From: Apoda limacodes
Taxonomy: Eukaryota; Arthropoda; Insecta; Lepidoptera; Limacodidae
NCBI GenBank assembly: GCA_946406115.1
Contig: OX291561.1
Coordinates: 3,030,273 to 3,094,272, forward strand
Direction of reading: 5' to 3'
DNA length: 64,000 bases
How positions within the stretch are numbered: position 1 is the first letter of the stretch; every line of letters starts with the position of its first letter. This document shows, in pieces, positions 23,190 to 34,536 of the stretch. The notes beneath the pieces are model-generated. The model saw only the letters and a program-made list of their open reading frames with translations. It searched no databases and was not told where the DNA came from. Made by a program: the position numbers and the translations under genes.

Positions 23190-23852
23190 ATGCCTACAGG
23201 ATCTGTTCTGAAACGGCAGGCGAGATAACTGGTGATCAAGGTTTGTAATTACTTTGGAGCAGAGTATCAAAATGGTGGCCCGCTGTTACCACTGTCGCAA
23301 GTGAGGCCGCATTAGAAATTAGTGGACCTACTGTTTCAAAAATTACTACCGAAGCTTACGGTACAAGCGGCATGCAGGAAAATAAGAAAAAACGCCAACC
23401 ACGTCGTGTGAAATCGGTTGACAACTTCGACTCTGACGCAATTCGCTGTCATAAATATGACTATTACTTGCGCAAAGAAATTCCAACACTTAAAAAACTT
23501 GTTGTTTTATTACGTAAATGTGGTTTCTTTCAAGGCCAAAAATCGTCATTAATCTTGCTTTTGAAAGAAATTGGATTTTCTTTTAAAAATCGGACAAACG
23601 TGAAATATTGATGGATCGTCACGACGTTGCTATGGCTCGCTGCAAATTTTTGGAGAAAACCAAAAAGATATCAGTATCTAAGAACTGGACTGACGACACC
23701 GCCGTTTCCACTAGTTCAGTGCCAATGGGAAAAGGTGAACGCCTTATCATGTGCCATGCAGGGTCTACGAAAGGATTCGTGTCCGATGCTTTACTGGCCT
23801 TACAATCCAAGAAAAGAGTGGACTACCACGAAGAAATGAACGCGGAGATTTA
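23190..23852 (+). pseudogene. DDE-type transposase-like gene, decayed
   Basis: A protein start MPTGSVLKRQAR is followed by a stop, then VIKVCNYFGAE and, after a frameshift, a helix-turn-helix-like block ending PTVSKITTEAYG. The main frame (23372-23611) has KKKRQPRRVKSVDNFDSDAI, YYLRKEIPTLKKLVVLL and ILLLKEIGFSFKNR. 23608-23853 continues with MDRHDVAMARCKFLEK, GKGERLIMCHAGSTKGFV and VDYHEEMNAEI. The order matches a common arthropod family with an N-terminal HTH and a Tc1-like DDE endonuclease. The LDETW segment with the first catalytic Asp is deleted or eroded and the frame ends early, so it is inactive. Confidence 0.7.
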
Positions 23853-23904
23853 ACCGGGATGGTTCAAATAAATGGTGCAATCACTGGAAGAACCGTCGAT
23901 AATT

Positions 23905-26900
23905 ATTATGAACAACGCTACATCCTCCTGATGAAACGGCTGACCGCTGGCCGCCCGCAGGTTGAACGGGTTCCCGAACCCAGAGATCACTTAATATCCG
24001 CCCTGGTAGGCTGATCCGCCAGCCTGTGTAAAGTATCTGAAGTGGTAGTCGTGCCGGAGAAGGAGACCGGAGTGGACCCGGTTAATACAACAGAGGGGGA
24101 TCAGGGGCCCTTCCGCCCGCCGTGCCAGCAACCGTATTATCTGTGTTGAGCTTCGGCAGTCTTAGTACCGCACCTTTTTGTATTCTAAGCTGTCTGTGCA
24201 GTGAATCCTCATCCCTAGTCTAAGTAATTTTATATAAAATGGCCAGAAATAGAAAAAGGAAAAGAGTTTTTACAGCGGCTACTCCATCCACATACAATGT
24301 GGATTTTTGCAATATCAGGGGTATTCACGCAAATCTTAATGCAGTCCACCATCACCTCGAGACTGCGCAGCTGACCATCCTCTTTCTAACGGAGACGCAG
24401 ATATCCTGCCCGGCCGACACATCATACCTTCATTATCCCGGCTACAAACTCGAGCACAATTTTTTGAGTCGTGCCGGTGTATGTATGTTCGTCCGGGAGA
24501 ATATAGCCTTGAAGACAGGGACCTGTCGATATTGTGGGTGCGCGTAGATCACGGCGGCCACACTCGTATCTATGCGTGCCTATACAGGTCTCATAGCGGT
24601 GACACGGACGTAACTCGACTCTTCACGCACCTGAGTTTGACGACTGACAAAGTTCTAGAGCAATATCCCACAGCAGAACTAGTTATTTTGGGAGACTTTA
24701 ACGCCCACCATCGTCAGAGGCTCAGTTCTCGAACCAATAACTATGCAGGGATATCTGCTCATGAATTTGTTCTGACTTATGGATTCTCTCAGCTGGTACT
24801 TTTTCCAACGAGAATACCAGATATAGAGGACCATACGAGCACCTTACTGGACCTTCTGCTGACTACACGTACGGACGGATACTCCGTCTCAGTGGATGCA
24901 CCTCTTGGCTCCTCGGACCACTGTCTCGTTCGGACTCAAATGTCATGCACACAACCCGATCCTTCTGGGCCAACTAACTGGCGTCGTGTGTGGCACTATA
25001 AGTCGGCAGACTGGGACGGATTGCGAGAATTTTATGCATCGTACCCGTAGAGGCAGCTCTGCTTTAGCTCAGATGATCCTGACGTCTGCGCAGCCGCAGT
25101 CACTGAGACAATCCTCGCTGGTATGGAATGTTTCATTCCTAACCTGTGAGTAGCTGCGGCGTCAAAAAACGACCGTGGTTTAATAGGTCTTGCAGAGAAG
25201 CTAAAATTCTTAAGCAAACTGCGTATGAGGCTTGGACCACGGCTCGTAATAATAAGGTTCCGAATATTTCTGAGTTAAAACCCAAATTAAATGCTGCCTC
25301 GAGGTTTAGTAAGAAAGCAACTGGCAGAGAAAAATTCCAATTCATCGGCAAAATAGGTGGGCGACTTACGAGCTATCCTTCTGGGAGTCGTGCTTTCTGG
25401 TCGCTTGCTAAAGCTGCCGAGGGGAACTTCTGCCAGTCGTCGTTACCACCACTGCGAAAGACCGATGGTGACTTGGCCCATAGTGCAAAAGAGAAAGCCG
25501 ATCTATTGGGCAGTCTCTTTGCCTCCAACTCGAATATGAACGACGAAGGCGCTGTACCACCTACTTTACCGTGGTGCGGTAAGACCATGCCGGAAATCTT
25601 TATAACACAGCGAGAGCTCCGGCGGGCGTTGTTTTCTATAGACGTTCATAAGTCGAGTGGGCCAGACGGTATACCAGCAGTGGTGCTTAAGCAGTGTGCT
25701 CCTGAGTTATGTGCTGTACTCACGCGCCTCTTCGCGCTTTCCTACCATACTAGGCAATTTCCGTCTTCATGGAAGACTGCCACTGTGCACCCAGAGCCCA
25801 AAAAGGGCGATAGATCAGATCTCTCTCTTCTCCAAGGTGATAAAGCGTGTGATCAACACACAGCTTTTGAGATACCTAGAAAAACACAACCTGATCAGCG
25901 ACCGTCAATATGGCTTTTGCCACGGTCGCTCCACTAGTGACCTTCTAGTGTATCTCACACACCGATGGGCACTAGCCATTGAGAGTGAGGGGGAGGCATT
26001 GGCATGTAGCCTAGACATAGTGAAGGCGTTCGATCGGGTATGGCACCGGGGTCTTCTATCGAAGTTGCCATCTTACGGGGTACCCGAGGGTTTGTGCAAA
26101 TGGGTGGCTAGCTTTTTTCCAGCAGACGCACGAGCCGTAGTTGACGTTAGTTGCTCTGATAGCATGGACATTAATGCTGGTGTCCCGCAAGGCTCTGTGC
26201 TATCTCCTACGCTGTTTCTACTGCACATCAATAATATGTTGGACATCAACAACATACATTGCTATGCAGATGACAGTACTGGAGACGCTTATTACACGGG
26301 CCGTGCAAGCATCCCTAGTTCTGTTGTGGAGGAAAAACGTGAAGAACTTGTGTCTCAAATCGAGATCGGTCTGTCCAAGATCTCTGACTGGGGACGGGAA
26401 AACTTGGTCCGATTCAACCCTTCAAAGACACAATTCTGCGCGTTCACCGCTAAGAAAACCCCATTCACTGTAGTCCCAGAATTCCAGAACACTCCCCTCT
26501 CCATCTCCAAGAGCATTGGGATCCTTGGTGTTCACATCTCCAGCGATGTTCAGTTCCGAGATGACTTGCTAGACAAGGTAAAGATGGCGTCCAAAAAACT
26601 TGGTGTACTCAACAGAGCGAAGCAGAACTTCACGTCGGGACAAAGGTTGCTGCTTTACAAGTCGCAAGTCCGGCCCCATATGGAGTACTGCTGCCATCTC
26701 TGGGCGGGTGCAACCGGATACCAGCTTGGCCCTTTTGACTCGGTTCAACGACGGATGCCCACGGCTACTTTCTACCATCGCACCGCTCGCTATCGGCAGG
26801 GAATTCATTCTCACACTTTAGAACTGAAATTGTCGCGTACAGTGGGGTTTCAGAGAAACTTCCTCCCGCGAACGCTTAGGTTGTCGAATGAGCTCCCTGC

Positions 26901-27080
26901 CAAGGTTTTCTCTAAGGACTACAGTATGGGATTCTTCAAAAAAGAAGTTATTAGATTTCTGAAGGGTAGGCAACGCGCGAGTGATGCCCTTGGTGTTGCA
27001 AGCGTCGGCTACGGTGACCGCTTACCATCAGGCGGACCGTAGGCTTGTTTGCCACCTTAAATATTATGGTATAAAAAAAA
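23905..27080 (+). mobile_element. Jockey/CR1-like LINE copy C, longest copy
   Basis: The 5' part (about 23905-24238) contains 'tgaaacggctgaccgctggc', shared with 30236-30330. The polyprotein region starts at ATG 24239 (MARNRKRKRVF, then NVDFCNIRGIHANLNAVHHH). Endonuclease blocks FLTETQISCP, LGDFNAHH and SSDHCLVRTQ run to about 25050. The linker frame is 25146-25820. RT follows with DIVKAFDRVWHRGLLSKLPS, GVPQGSVLSPTLFLLHIN and CYADDSTGD, then thumb and C-terminus to the stop at 27042. Against copy H it lost 29 bp at about 25817 (frameshift) and roughly 150 bp near 26755. The endonuclease is also frameshifted near 24500. The 3' end is A-rich (about 27070). Confidence 0.95.
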
Positions 27081-27706
27081 ATATCACTTCAGACAAATTG
27101 ATAAAATGCCGACGCAGGCCAATAAAAATATCGGGTCTGTTATCTTGTTACGTTTACCGATAGCTCCGTCCCTATCAGTTTCTTCGACTCTTCTATGACC
27201 TTGTACGTGTGTAAGCGTCATATTTTTATTAAACAATGTATACATAATGTAAAAAAGACACTCGTTCAAGTTTCCACAGGAGCTGTCATCGAGAAAATAA
27301 GGAAATGCAAATAGTATAGTTCTAAGATATGAAAAAAAAAATTCTTTGTATTCTGCTAATTTGTTAAAAAACGATTAATAAATAAAAAAATAAGGTCAGT
27401 AACGAGCAGATAAAATTACTATGGGATAAAACATAAAACTTTTATATTGTATGAATACAGGATCCAATAACCAAATATAAGTACTTAGTACCTTGCGTAA
27501 TCTTTCTTTACTTACCTACTTCTTATACTTCGTCAGGATCGGGCAATGGGGGTATATTATTCTGGTCCTCGTATTTAATTTTACCACTTATTACTTTAAA
27601 ACTAGTAAAAGGACATATACATACAAACTTACCTATGGATATATAATTTATATAGAATTCAAATAAAAACTCATACTTTGGTACACATTTTAATTCTAGC
27701 TCAAAG
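27081..27706. other. Intergenic, downstream flank of the EF-hand paralogue
   Basis: AT-rich sequence with no recognised gene or element. It includes the 3' flank of the minus-strand EF-hand pseudogene; no clear polyadenylation signal was seen close to its stop. Confidence 0.6.
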
Positions 27707-28238
27707 TTATTTAAAGCCACCCAAAAGGTTTCCTGGAGCTTTTGGATCATCAGACAGGAAGTACTCTTTCCATAAAATTTTAAATTTCTCCCTACTTATG
27801 ACTTCTTTACCCTTGCTTATCGCTAAAAACGCAGCTTCTGCGTTACTCTTCATAATTCCGAAAAATAACATCACCCTCACATATACTTCTTTTGTTATTT
27901 TACCAGTTTGACTGCAAGATAAATGTCTGTAGACAACGTCTTCATACAGATTGTGCCAATTAGAAGGGTTATTTGGGTTTTTAGCATATTTGTCAAACAT
28001 AAGTGCAAATTCCTCGAAAGAAACTTCACCGTCCTTGTTTGTATCCATTTCTTCCAGCATACCATCCAAAATTTTGTACAATTGGTTGCGTAAATTTTCT
28101 TTTTCTGGATCATCAGATTTCCACCCCTTGAGTTCACTTAACTTGTTAAGTAAAACATCCATATCTCCCATCTCTGTTTAAATCCAGAAAAGTAGAAAAA
28201 ACGTGATGACATTTTTTTTTTCTAAATTCCATTGCCAT
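27707..28238 (-). pseudogene. JHDK/SCP2-type EF-hand paralogue with a frameshift in EF-hand 1
   Basis: Single-exon paralogue of the gene at 49047-49595. The aligned start is the ATG at 28236-28238 (MAMEFRKKKCHHVFSTFLD). The first calcium loop begins D-L-N-R-D and is then cut by a 14-base deletion relative to the intact gene, and the frame ends 28 codons in. The rest stays open from an internal ATG at 28171 (MGDMDVLLNKL) to the stop at 27707: 154 residues with a canonical loop DTNKDGEVSFEE, two degenerate loops and the conserved tail FLSDDPKAPGNLL. Either it is a recent pseudogene or it is translated from the internal ATG as a protein lacking EF-hand 1. TATA and initiator are conserved upstream. 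Confidence 0.85.
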
Positions 28239-28252
28239 TTTCTAGTTTGAAA

Positions 28253-28284
28253 TGACTAAAATTCGAAATTTTCTACAATTTATA
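28253..28284 (-). promoter_or_regulatory. Core promoter of the EF-hand paralogue (TATA and initiator)
   Basis: TATAAAT (minus strand, 28278-28284) is followed by AGTCATT with the initiator A at 28253, 31 bases downstream of the first T. The intact paralogue has the same two elements at the same distance, so the promoter was duplicated with the coding region. Confidence 0.55.
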
Positions 28285-28439
28285 TTCACATTCATATGAT
28301 ATTTGATATTCTTGTCACCAATTATACGACAATTATAGCTACTACATTTTAATTATCCTCATTAATAATCAATATATTCAAATCCATTACATTAACATTA
28401 ACATAATAGCTATCAAACTTGTATATTAAGGTAGTATAG

Positions 28440-29524
28440 TAAGGGCTTCTGATTTCTCAAACTATTTTCGTTCTCGAGGCACGGGAATTCTCGAGGCCAA
28501 ATTCTCGAGTCTTCTCGAGTCTCGAGGCTTTCAAAGAAGACATGTAATTGGTTATAAAATTTAAAGCATAAACTTGAGACAATCACGAAAGAAACATATT
28601 TTTACTACCCCGAACTGCGCTGAATTTAAAGAAACAAAACATAAAAATCTTTCAACACATAAAAAACAAATCCCAATACTAAGAAGAATAAGGAACACTA
28701 AAAATCTACGTGCGTCTTAATCGTCTAGAAACAAAAAACTTTAGTATCAAGCTATTCGTTCTTTCGTGCGTTTCAGCTGAAAGACGTCCACTGCTGAACG
28801 TAGACCTCCCCCAAATGTCTATACAGCGGCCGGTCCTGAGCCGCCCGCGCCCATCCGCTTCCTGCAGCTCTGACCAGGTTGTCTGTCTACCTGGTAGGAG
28901 GCCGACCCACGCTGCGTCTTCCGATCCATGGTTGCTACTCGAGAACCTTTCTTCCCCATCGGTTATCGGTTCGACGAGCAATGTGGCCTGCCCATTGCCA
29001 CTTCAGCTTGCTGACTGATTGCGCTATGTCGGTAATCTTAGTTAAGCTATTGCTCTACTAATAATCTAAATCATAATATAATACTGGTATTTATAAGCTC
29101 TAACTTTTAAATCATTGAGATCAAATAAAAAACTTCTTACAGAAACATCAGAATAATAAAATTTTAAATAACTAATGGAAACAGATAACGTAACTAGAAA
29201 TAACAAAAAAAACTTTTTGAAGAAAATGATAGGCTCTACTAATATGTAGTAGGTAACAGTAGTTAGTAACTAACAGTAAGTAATCCTTAATCAATCTTAA
29301 ATTATTTTGTTAGCTTTAGCACTGACTGAAATCATTAGTTAAAAATCCTAAGCGCGGCGTGTTTGTGAGTGAAACAACTTGCTCGCAATAGTCGCAGTTA
29401 GCGCGGACAATTTTACGCGGAAAAACCTACCTCTAATAATTTGCATTACTGCCTCGAAAATTCCGAGGCACGGGATTTTTTTTCTCATCTCGAGTTCGAA
29501 AATTCTCGAGCAGAAACCCTAGTC
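28440..29524. mobile_element. hAT-like non-autonomous element candidate
   Basis: The ends read AGGGCTTCTG (from about 28441) and CAGAAACCCT (ending about 29521), a 10-bp imperfect inverted repeat. Both subterminal regions are full of CTCGAG and CGAGGCACGGGA words (28475-28535 and 29455-29512). Flanks AGTATAGT and AGTCTTAT are only weakly alike, so an 8-bp target duplication is not proved. It encloses an RTE-like LINE fragment. Confidence 0.4.
28773..29043 (-). pseudogene. RTE-like LINE C-terminal fragment
   Basis: The minus-strand frame reads KITDIAQSVSKLKWQWAGHI, ARRTDNRWGRKVLE, a stop, then IGRRSVGRPPTR, a second stop, then DNLVRAAGSGWARAAQDR and YVQQWTSFS-stop. This is the conserved C-terminus of an RTE-like LINE common in insects. 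Two in-frame stops show it is dead. Confidence 0.85.
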
Positions 29525-29645
29525 TTATATTTGCTATTCTATAAAAATTGATTCCTTCTCAAAAATAAGCCTAAATTAATAACCTAAACTTTCACAAACT
29601 TACATTGAATTGTAACTAAAATCGAAATCATGTTTTTTTCTATAT

Positions 29646-30082
29646 ACCACTAAGGTGGCAAACAAGCTCACAGTCCGCCTGGTGGTAAGCAGTCATCGTA
29701 GCCTATGGACACAACACCAGGGGTAACGTATCACTCGCGCGTTGCTGACCCTTTTAAAATCTAATAACTTTTTTTTTAAAGAACCCCACACTGTAGTCCT
29801 TAAAGAAAAACTTGGCAAGGAGCTCATTCTACTTCCTAGGAGAAAGTTTCTCACAAACCGCACTGTACGCGACCATTTCGGTTCTAAAGTTCAAGAATCA
29901 ATTCCCTGCCGATGGCGAGCAGTGCGATGGTAGAAAGAAGCCATGGGCACCATTTTAAATAATTCCTCAGAATACATCCTATTTTACAAGCGATACAGCA
30001 AGTGAGTTCGGGATCGTCGACAATTCTCACAGCCCATCGTCAAATAGAGATTAAAGGGTTAAGCTGGTATTCGGGTATTTTA
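29646..30082 (-). mobile_element. Jockey/CR1-like LINE copy D, 3' part
   Basis: Matches the 3' ~430 bp of copy C in antisense, from the 3' end 'aaggtggcaaacaagc' to the region of the RT thumb ('agctggtat'). The frame is broken. It is followed at once by sense-orientation 5' sequence of the same family (30083-30375). Confidence 0.9.
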
Positions 30083-30375
30083 AGAGATGTGGTGAAGAGT
30101 GTTGTGTTCCTGGCAGTAATTTTGCCAGAGCTCTTTAAAGATTCGCTGCGCAACAGCGGGGGACCGGCGGTGCTCGTTGCTGTCATTGCTCGGCGTAGAC
30201 ACGACGTGCTGGTGCGGAGGTCAGGGAGACCTAATGAAACGGCTGACCGCTGGCCGCCCGCAGGTAAGACGGGTTCCTGAACCCAATGATTACTTAATCT
30301 GCGCCCTGGGAGGCTGAACCGCCAACCTGTGCAAAGTCTCTGTGCTGTCCTGTGGCTGTTGGTTTTCTGCTGTAG
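30083..30375 (+). mobile_element. Jockey/CR1-like LINE 5' region, inverted relative to copy D
   Basis: Contains 'gccagagctctttaaagatt', 'cggcggtgctcgttgctgtc' and 'tgaaacggctgaccgctggc', shared with 46856-46990 (opposite strand) and, for the last block, 23930-24010. It is 5' leader sequence of the same LINE, in the opposite orientation to 29646-30082, as expected for a 5' inversion during insertion. Confidence 0.65.
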
Positions 30376-30388
30376 TAAAGAAACGAAC

Positions 30389-31688
30389 TCAAGGGTTAAA
30401 TCTTTGCCAAAAGTGCTGTTTAATGTGCTCTACCCTTTGGTAGCGCTCTAGCCGGCTAATGTTGACGTCTGTCACCAGTGGATGTGGAACAGACATGACT
30501 GAGCGTCCAATCAAGAAATGAGAAGGTGTAAGGACAGATAAATCTAAGGGATCAGAGGAGAAAGGGGTAAGAGGACGTGAATTTAATACTGCCTCTATTT
30601 GAGCCAAGCAAGTGGTCATTATCTCAAAGGTAAAATGCGTTAAATTTAAAAGTCTCTTTAAATGAGTTTTGATGATCGGACGGCCGTTTCAGCAACTGCG
30701 TTCATATGAGGAGAGTAGGGAGGCGAGAAAAAAAATTTAATGCCTTGTTGAGCCATTTCAGATGATATATATGACTCATCTAAGAATTTTTGTAGCTCGT
30801 TAAATGTATCTACAAAACTGGTACCGTTGTCGGACAAGATACTCTCGGGCTTGCCACTACGGGCAACAAAACGATTTAAAGCGGCCATATATGCCTCCTT
30901 AGTCAAATCTGTGACAAGCTCGATGTGAACTGCCTTAACAGCCAAACAAACAAAAATGCATATATACGCCTTTACAAGCTTACACCCTCGCCCCCTTCGA
31001 TCGGCTAAACAGCCTGTGCATTTTTTGTTTGTAATGGAAAGTGTCCTTCTATGATAGGCAGGGGATTTTTAAGTGGACGCTGTAAGAGAAAGGGAGAAAA
31101 GAAATGCCCTTGCTGAGTTTCTTGCCGGTTCTTCTTAGTACAAGGTCTCCCACCCTATACGAACGAACTTACGAACCGATGGCGTAGTGACATTATTGTA
31201 TCAATTATTGTAGCCTAAACTGAATAAATAATTTTGATTTTGATTTTTACAAACACTGGCCCGGCATAGTCAAAGCTACAATTACGAAATGGAAACTCTA
31301 ACTGTGTTCTATTAGTCGGTAGTTATCCCATAGTAGGTTGAACATTTACACATTTGTATCTGAAATATTTAATACATTGCCTGACAACAGTCTTTGAAAG
31401 ATTTCTGCCGCCTAGAGGCCAGTATGTCTGACGAAAACTCGCCAAAAGCAGCTGAGGGCCAGCATGTAACATGTCCCTGTGAAATTTACAAAAAATGATT
31501 TTGGTTAGATGGTGTTTTCCACATAAAAGTACAGGGTGTTTTACGTTGTAATCGTATGGTGAATTCTCCAGCCTCCCACCTACACAAATAATACCATTAG
31601 AGTCAATAAATGGCGTCAATGACATAATTCTGGATTTTCGCGATAAAGGCTTCTTGGATTTGAGCAGAAAATATTCCTTTGGAAACAT
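30389..31688 (-). pseudogene. BEL/Pao integrase region, remnant
   Basis: Minus strand, upstream to downstream: 31323-31688 has CVGGRLENSPYDYNVKHP and a zinc-binding-type block (HHLTKIIFCKFHRDMLHAG, then FRQTYWPLGGRNLSK and a CIKYFRYKC pair). Next is DYAGPVFVK with the first catalytic Asp, an insertion (31034-31248), then GCKLVKAYICIFVC and VKAVHIELVTDLT. 30658-30945 has SILSDNGTSF (second Asp) and NAVAETAVRS (Glu). 30389-30619 has the C-terminal AVLNSRPLTPFSSDP. This is the BEL/Pao type. Frames are broken, and no RT or LTR pair was found here. Confidence 0.9.
31034..31248 (+). mobile_element. Short retroelement 3' end inserted in the BEL/Pao integrase
   Basis: About 215 bp that are not BEL/Pao. 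They contain 'ttgctgagtttcttgccggt' and end 'tgaataaataattttgattt' plus 'tgattttt', an A-signal and TTTTGA-repeat tail on the + strand. Such tails are typical of a widespread lepidopteran non-LTR repeat (recalled). It splits DYAGPVFVK from the downstream GCKLVKAY block. Confidence 0.65.
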
Positions 31689-31750
31689 ATCAATTTGAGC
31701 ATGACGTATGATAAAAATAAATTAAGTGTCTAGCTCTTGTTTAGTTAGAC

Positions 31751-31999
31751 ATGTTCGGGCATTCACCAGCTGCGCCGAGTGCCGCCGATCAAGCCCGAGC
31801 AGCAGAAGCCAATCAAGTGGGTTCTAGCGGCCCTCAACCGCACTCACCACCTAACAGCGACGACACGCGCGCACCGCGAATCTTTGTATAGAATTTACTT
31901 CTATACTTATTTAATATAATATATAAAATATACAGTCCACTCATAGTATTATTTAAAGGATCTACTTACCGTCCAGGAGGTATACGTATTAGATCCTAA
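31751..31999 (+). repeat. Possible solo LTR of BEL/Pao type
   Basis: A ~250-bp stretch begins TGTTCGGGCATTCACC and ends GATCCTAACA, followed by 'tatggtcc'. TGTTCGGG...TAACA with a following TGGTCC resembles insect BEL/Pao LTR borders (recalled). The inside is GC-rich then AT-rich, with 'tatttaatataatatataaa'. There is no second copy in the window and the orientation is opposite to the BEL/Pao remnant, so this remains tentative. Confidence 0.35.
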
Positions 32000-32027
32000 C
32001 ATATGGTCCTTAAGCTTAAGCTTAAGT

Positions 32028-33375
32028 AATGTGGATTTTTGCAACATCAGGAGTATTCACGCAAATCTTAACGCAGTCCACCACCATCTCGAGACTGCGC
32101 AACCGACCATTCTTTTTATAAAAGAGACGTAAATATCCTGCCCGGCCAAAACATCATACCTACATTATCCCGGCTACAATTTTGTTAGTCGTGCCGGCGA
32201 ATGTATGTTCTTCCGGGAGGATATCTACTGTCGCTGCCACCATAGCCTTGAAGGCAGGAAACTGTCGATATTGTGGGTGCGCGTAGATCACGGCGGCCAC
32301 ACTCGTATCTATGCGTGCCTATACAGGTCTCATAGCGGTGACACGGACGTAGCTCGACTCTTCATGCACCTCATTTTGACGACTGACAAAGGACAAAGTT
32401 CTAGAGCAATATCCCACAGCAGAACTAGTTAATTTAGGAGACTTTAACGCCCATCATCGTGAGTGGCTCAGTTCTTGAACCAAATACTACTATCTGTTCA
32501 TGAATTTATTCTGACTTATGGATTCTCTCAGCTGGTACTTTCTCCAACGAGACTACCAGATATAGAGGACCATACGAGCTTCTTACTGGATCTCCTGCTG
32601 ACTACACGTCCGGACGGATATTCCATCTCTGTGGCTGCGCCTCTTGGCTCCTCGGACCACTGTCCCGTTCGGACTCAAGTGACATATACACAACCCGATC
32701 CACCTGGGCTAACTATTTGGCGTCGTGTGCGGCATTATAAGTCGGCAGACTGAGATGGATTGCGAGAATTTTATGCATCGTACTATAATACTAAAGCAAA
32801 CTGCCTATGAGGCTTGAACCATGGCTCGTGACAATAAGGATCCAAATATTTCTGAGTTCAAACGCAAAAATAAATGCTGCCTCTAAGTTCAGTAAGAAAG
32901 CAACTGCCAGAGCAAAATTCCAATTCATCGGCATAATAGGTGGGCGACTTGCGAGCTATCTCTCTGAGAGTCGTGCTTTCTGATCGCTTGCTAAATCTGT
33001 GGAAAGGAACTTTTGCCAGTCTTCGTTACCACCACTGCGAAGGAACGATGGTAACTTGACCCATAGTGCAAAAGAGAAAACCGATCTACTGGGCAGTATC
33101 TTTGCCTCTAACTCGAATATGAATGACGAAGGCGCTGTACCACCTACTGTATCGTGGTGCCGTAAGACCCTGCTGGAAATCTCCATATCACAGCGGGAGG
33201 TAAGGCGGGCGTTGCATTCTCTAGACGTAAATAAATAGAGTGGACCAGACGGTATACCAGCAGTGGTGCTTAAGCTGTGTGCTCCTGAGTTACGTCCTGT
33301 ACTCACGCGCCTCTTCGCGCTTTCCTACCACACTAGGCAATTTCCGTCTTCATGGAAGACTGCGAATGTGCACCT
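32028..33375 (+). mobile_element. Jockey/CR1-like LINE copy E, endonuclease and linker only
   Basis: Matches 24299-25795 of copy C: endonuclease start (NVDFCNIR equivalent), VDHGGHTRIYACLYRSHSGD, SSDHCPVRTQ, then the linker HSAKEKTDLLGSIFASNS and the start of RT up to 'tggaagactgcgaatgtgca'. RT proper is missing. Several stops and a deletion near 32790 are visible. Confidence 0.9.
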
Positions 33376-34430
33376 TTTAAACCACGGTCGGTTAAGTACC
33401 TAAAAAAGAATGTAAAAAAAATAATAAAATTAAAACAAACAATAAAATATTACAGAAAAACAAAGAAAAATTTTTTTTTATTAAAGATTTTTGATTTTTG
33501 ATTAAGTACTATCCACTTACCAAATTTAAAGTCTAATGACTTACAGCAGTAGTCTTAAAATGATAGGGAGCGACCATTGATTCAATTTATTCTTGCCTAC
33601 CTCCCTAATTAATTTTTCCTACTTTTCACTTCTCTATACCAAAATAAAAAAAAAACAATTTTAAGAATGTGTAAGTAATTAAATCTAAATGTATTGAGTA
33701 ATGTATGTATGTGAAATTAAATTTATTCTAATAAATACTATTATAATAAAATTATTTATTTATATACTATAAATAAATAAACACATTTCGGCAGATATAG
33801 AACACCTATACAATTCTTTTAAAAAAAAAATTTAATATAAAAAGATTTATGGTATTTATTAATGTTATCTGAAAATTTATTCTAACAAAAAAAGGCTTTA
33901 CGCATGACCGTTCTAAACGAACCACATGTTCAGCCTTCGAAACCATCCTAGCGACCTAAGTCCACTTAGTTATTATTTAGTTTTTAAACCTTCAAAATTG
34001 AAAGGCAAAATCACCTAATGACACATATTCACCGGTTCATTTCATACCTCACCTCCTATAACCTTTTTATGATGTATAAGTGTTATTCACTAGTACCAGT
34101 TTTACGAAACATATACTAAGTGAATTTTGAAATTCAGGTCAGTCCCGCTTTCCTCCAGAATTTCGACACCTATAAGTACATCATTCTAACAGAAGCATCA
34201 CACATACATACTCTCATCTTTACTCATACCTAAAGTAGTTTTCAAAAAGCTCTGGAACCTATATTCATTTCTCTACAAACAAGCGCCGTTGGCGCCACCG
34301 TCTAAATCAGCAATTTGAAATTTCTCCGTATTATAATTATTATTTTATTTATTTTGACGTAATATATTAAATTAAAAAACCATTATATCATATATTTGAC
34401 ATTGAAACATAAAAAAAAAACTTGAATAAT
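33376..34430. other. AT-rich stretch, no supported gene
   Basis: Low-complexity A/T sequence with poly(A) and poly(T) runs at 33410-33500, including 'gatttttgatttttgatt', possibly another retroelement tail. Nothing coding was seen. Confidence 0.6.
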
Positions 34431-34536
34431 GGCATCTTCAAAACGCAAAAAAGTGGAAATGAGGACCCAGACAAAAGGTCAGTGGACGTTATTTCAAGTT
34501 TTGAGCACAATATTAAAGAGAAATTGAACGACTGCT

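Noticed and set aside
23751..24014. 87-residue + strand frame spanning the transposase pseudogene end and LINE leader
   Set aside because: It crosses the border between two unrelated elements and matches neither protein in frame.
25657..25830. Frame continuing upstream of the RT in LINE copy C (MGQTVYQQWCLSS...)
   Set aside because: It is the wrong frame over the linker; the true linker frame is 25146-25820 and a 29-base deletion shifts between them.
27951..28181. + strand frame opposite the EF-hand paralogue
   Set aside because: Antisense shadow of clear EF-hand coding sequence.
29002..29061. Frames antisense to the RTE-like C-terminus (28710-29061, + strand)
   Set aside because: The minus-strand translation matches a known LINE C-terminus, so the plus-strand frames are shadows.
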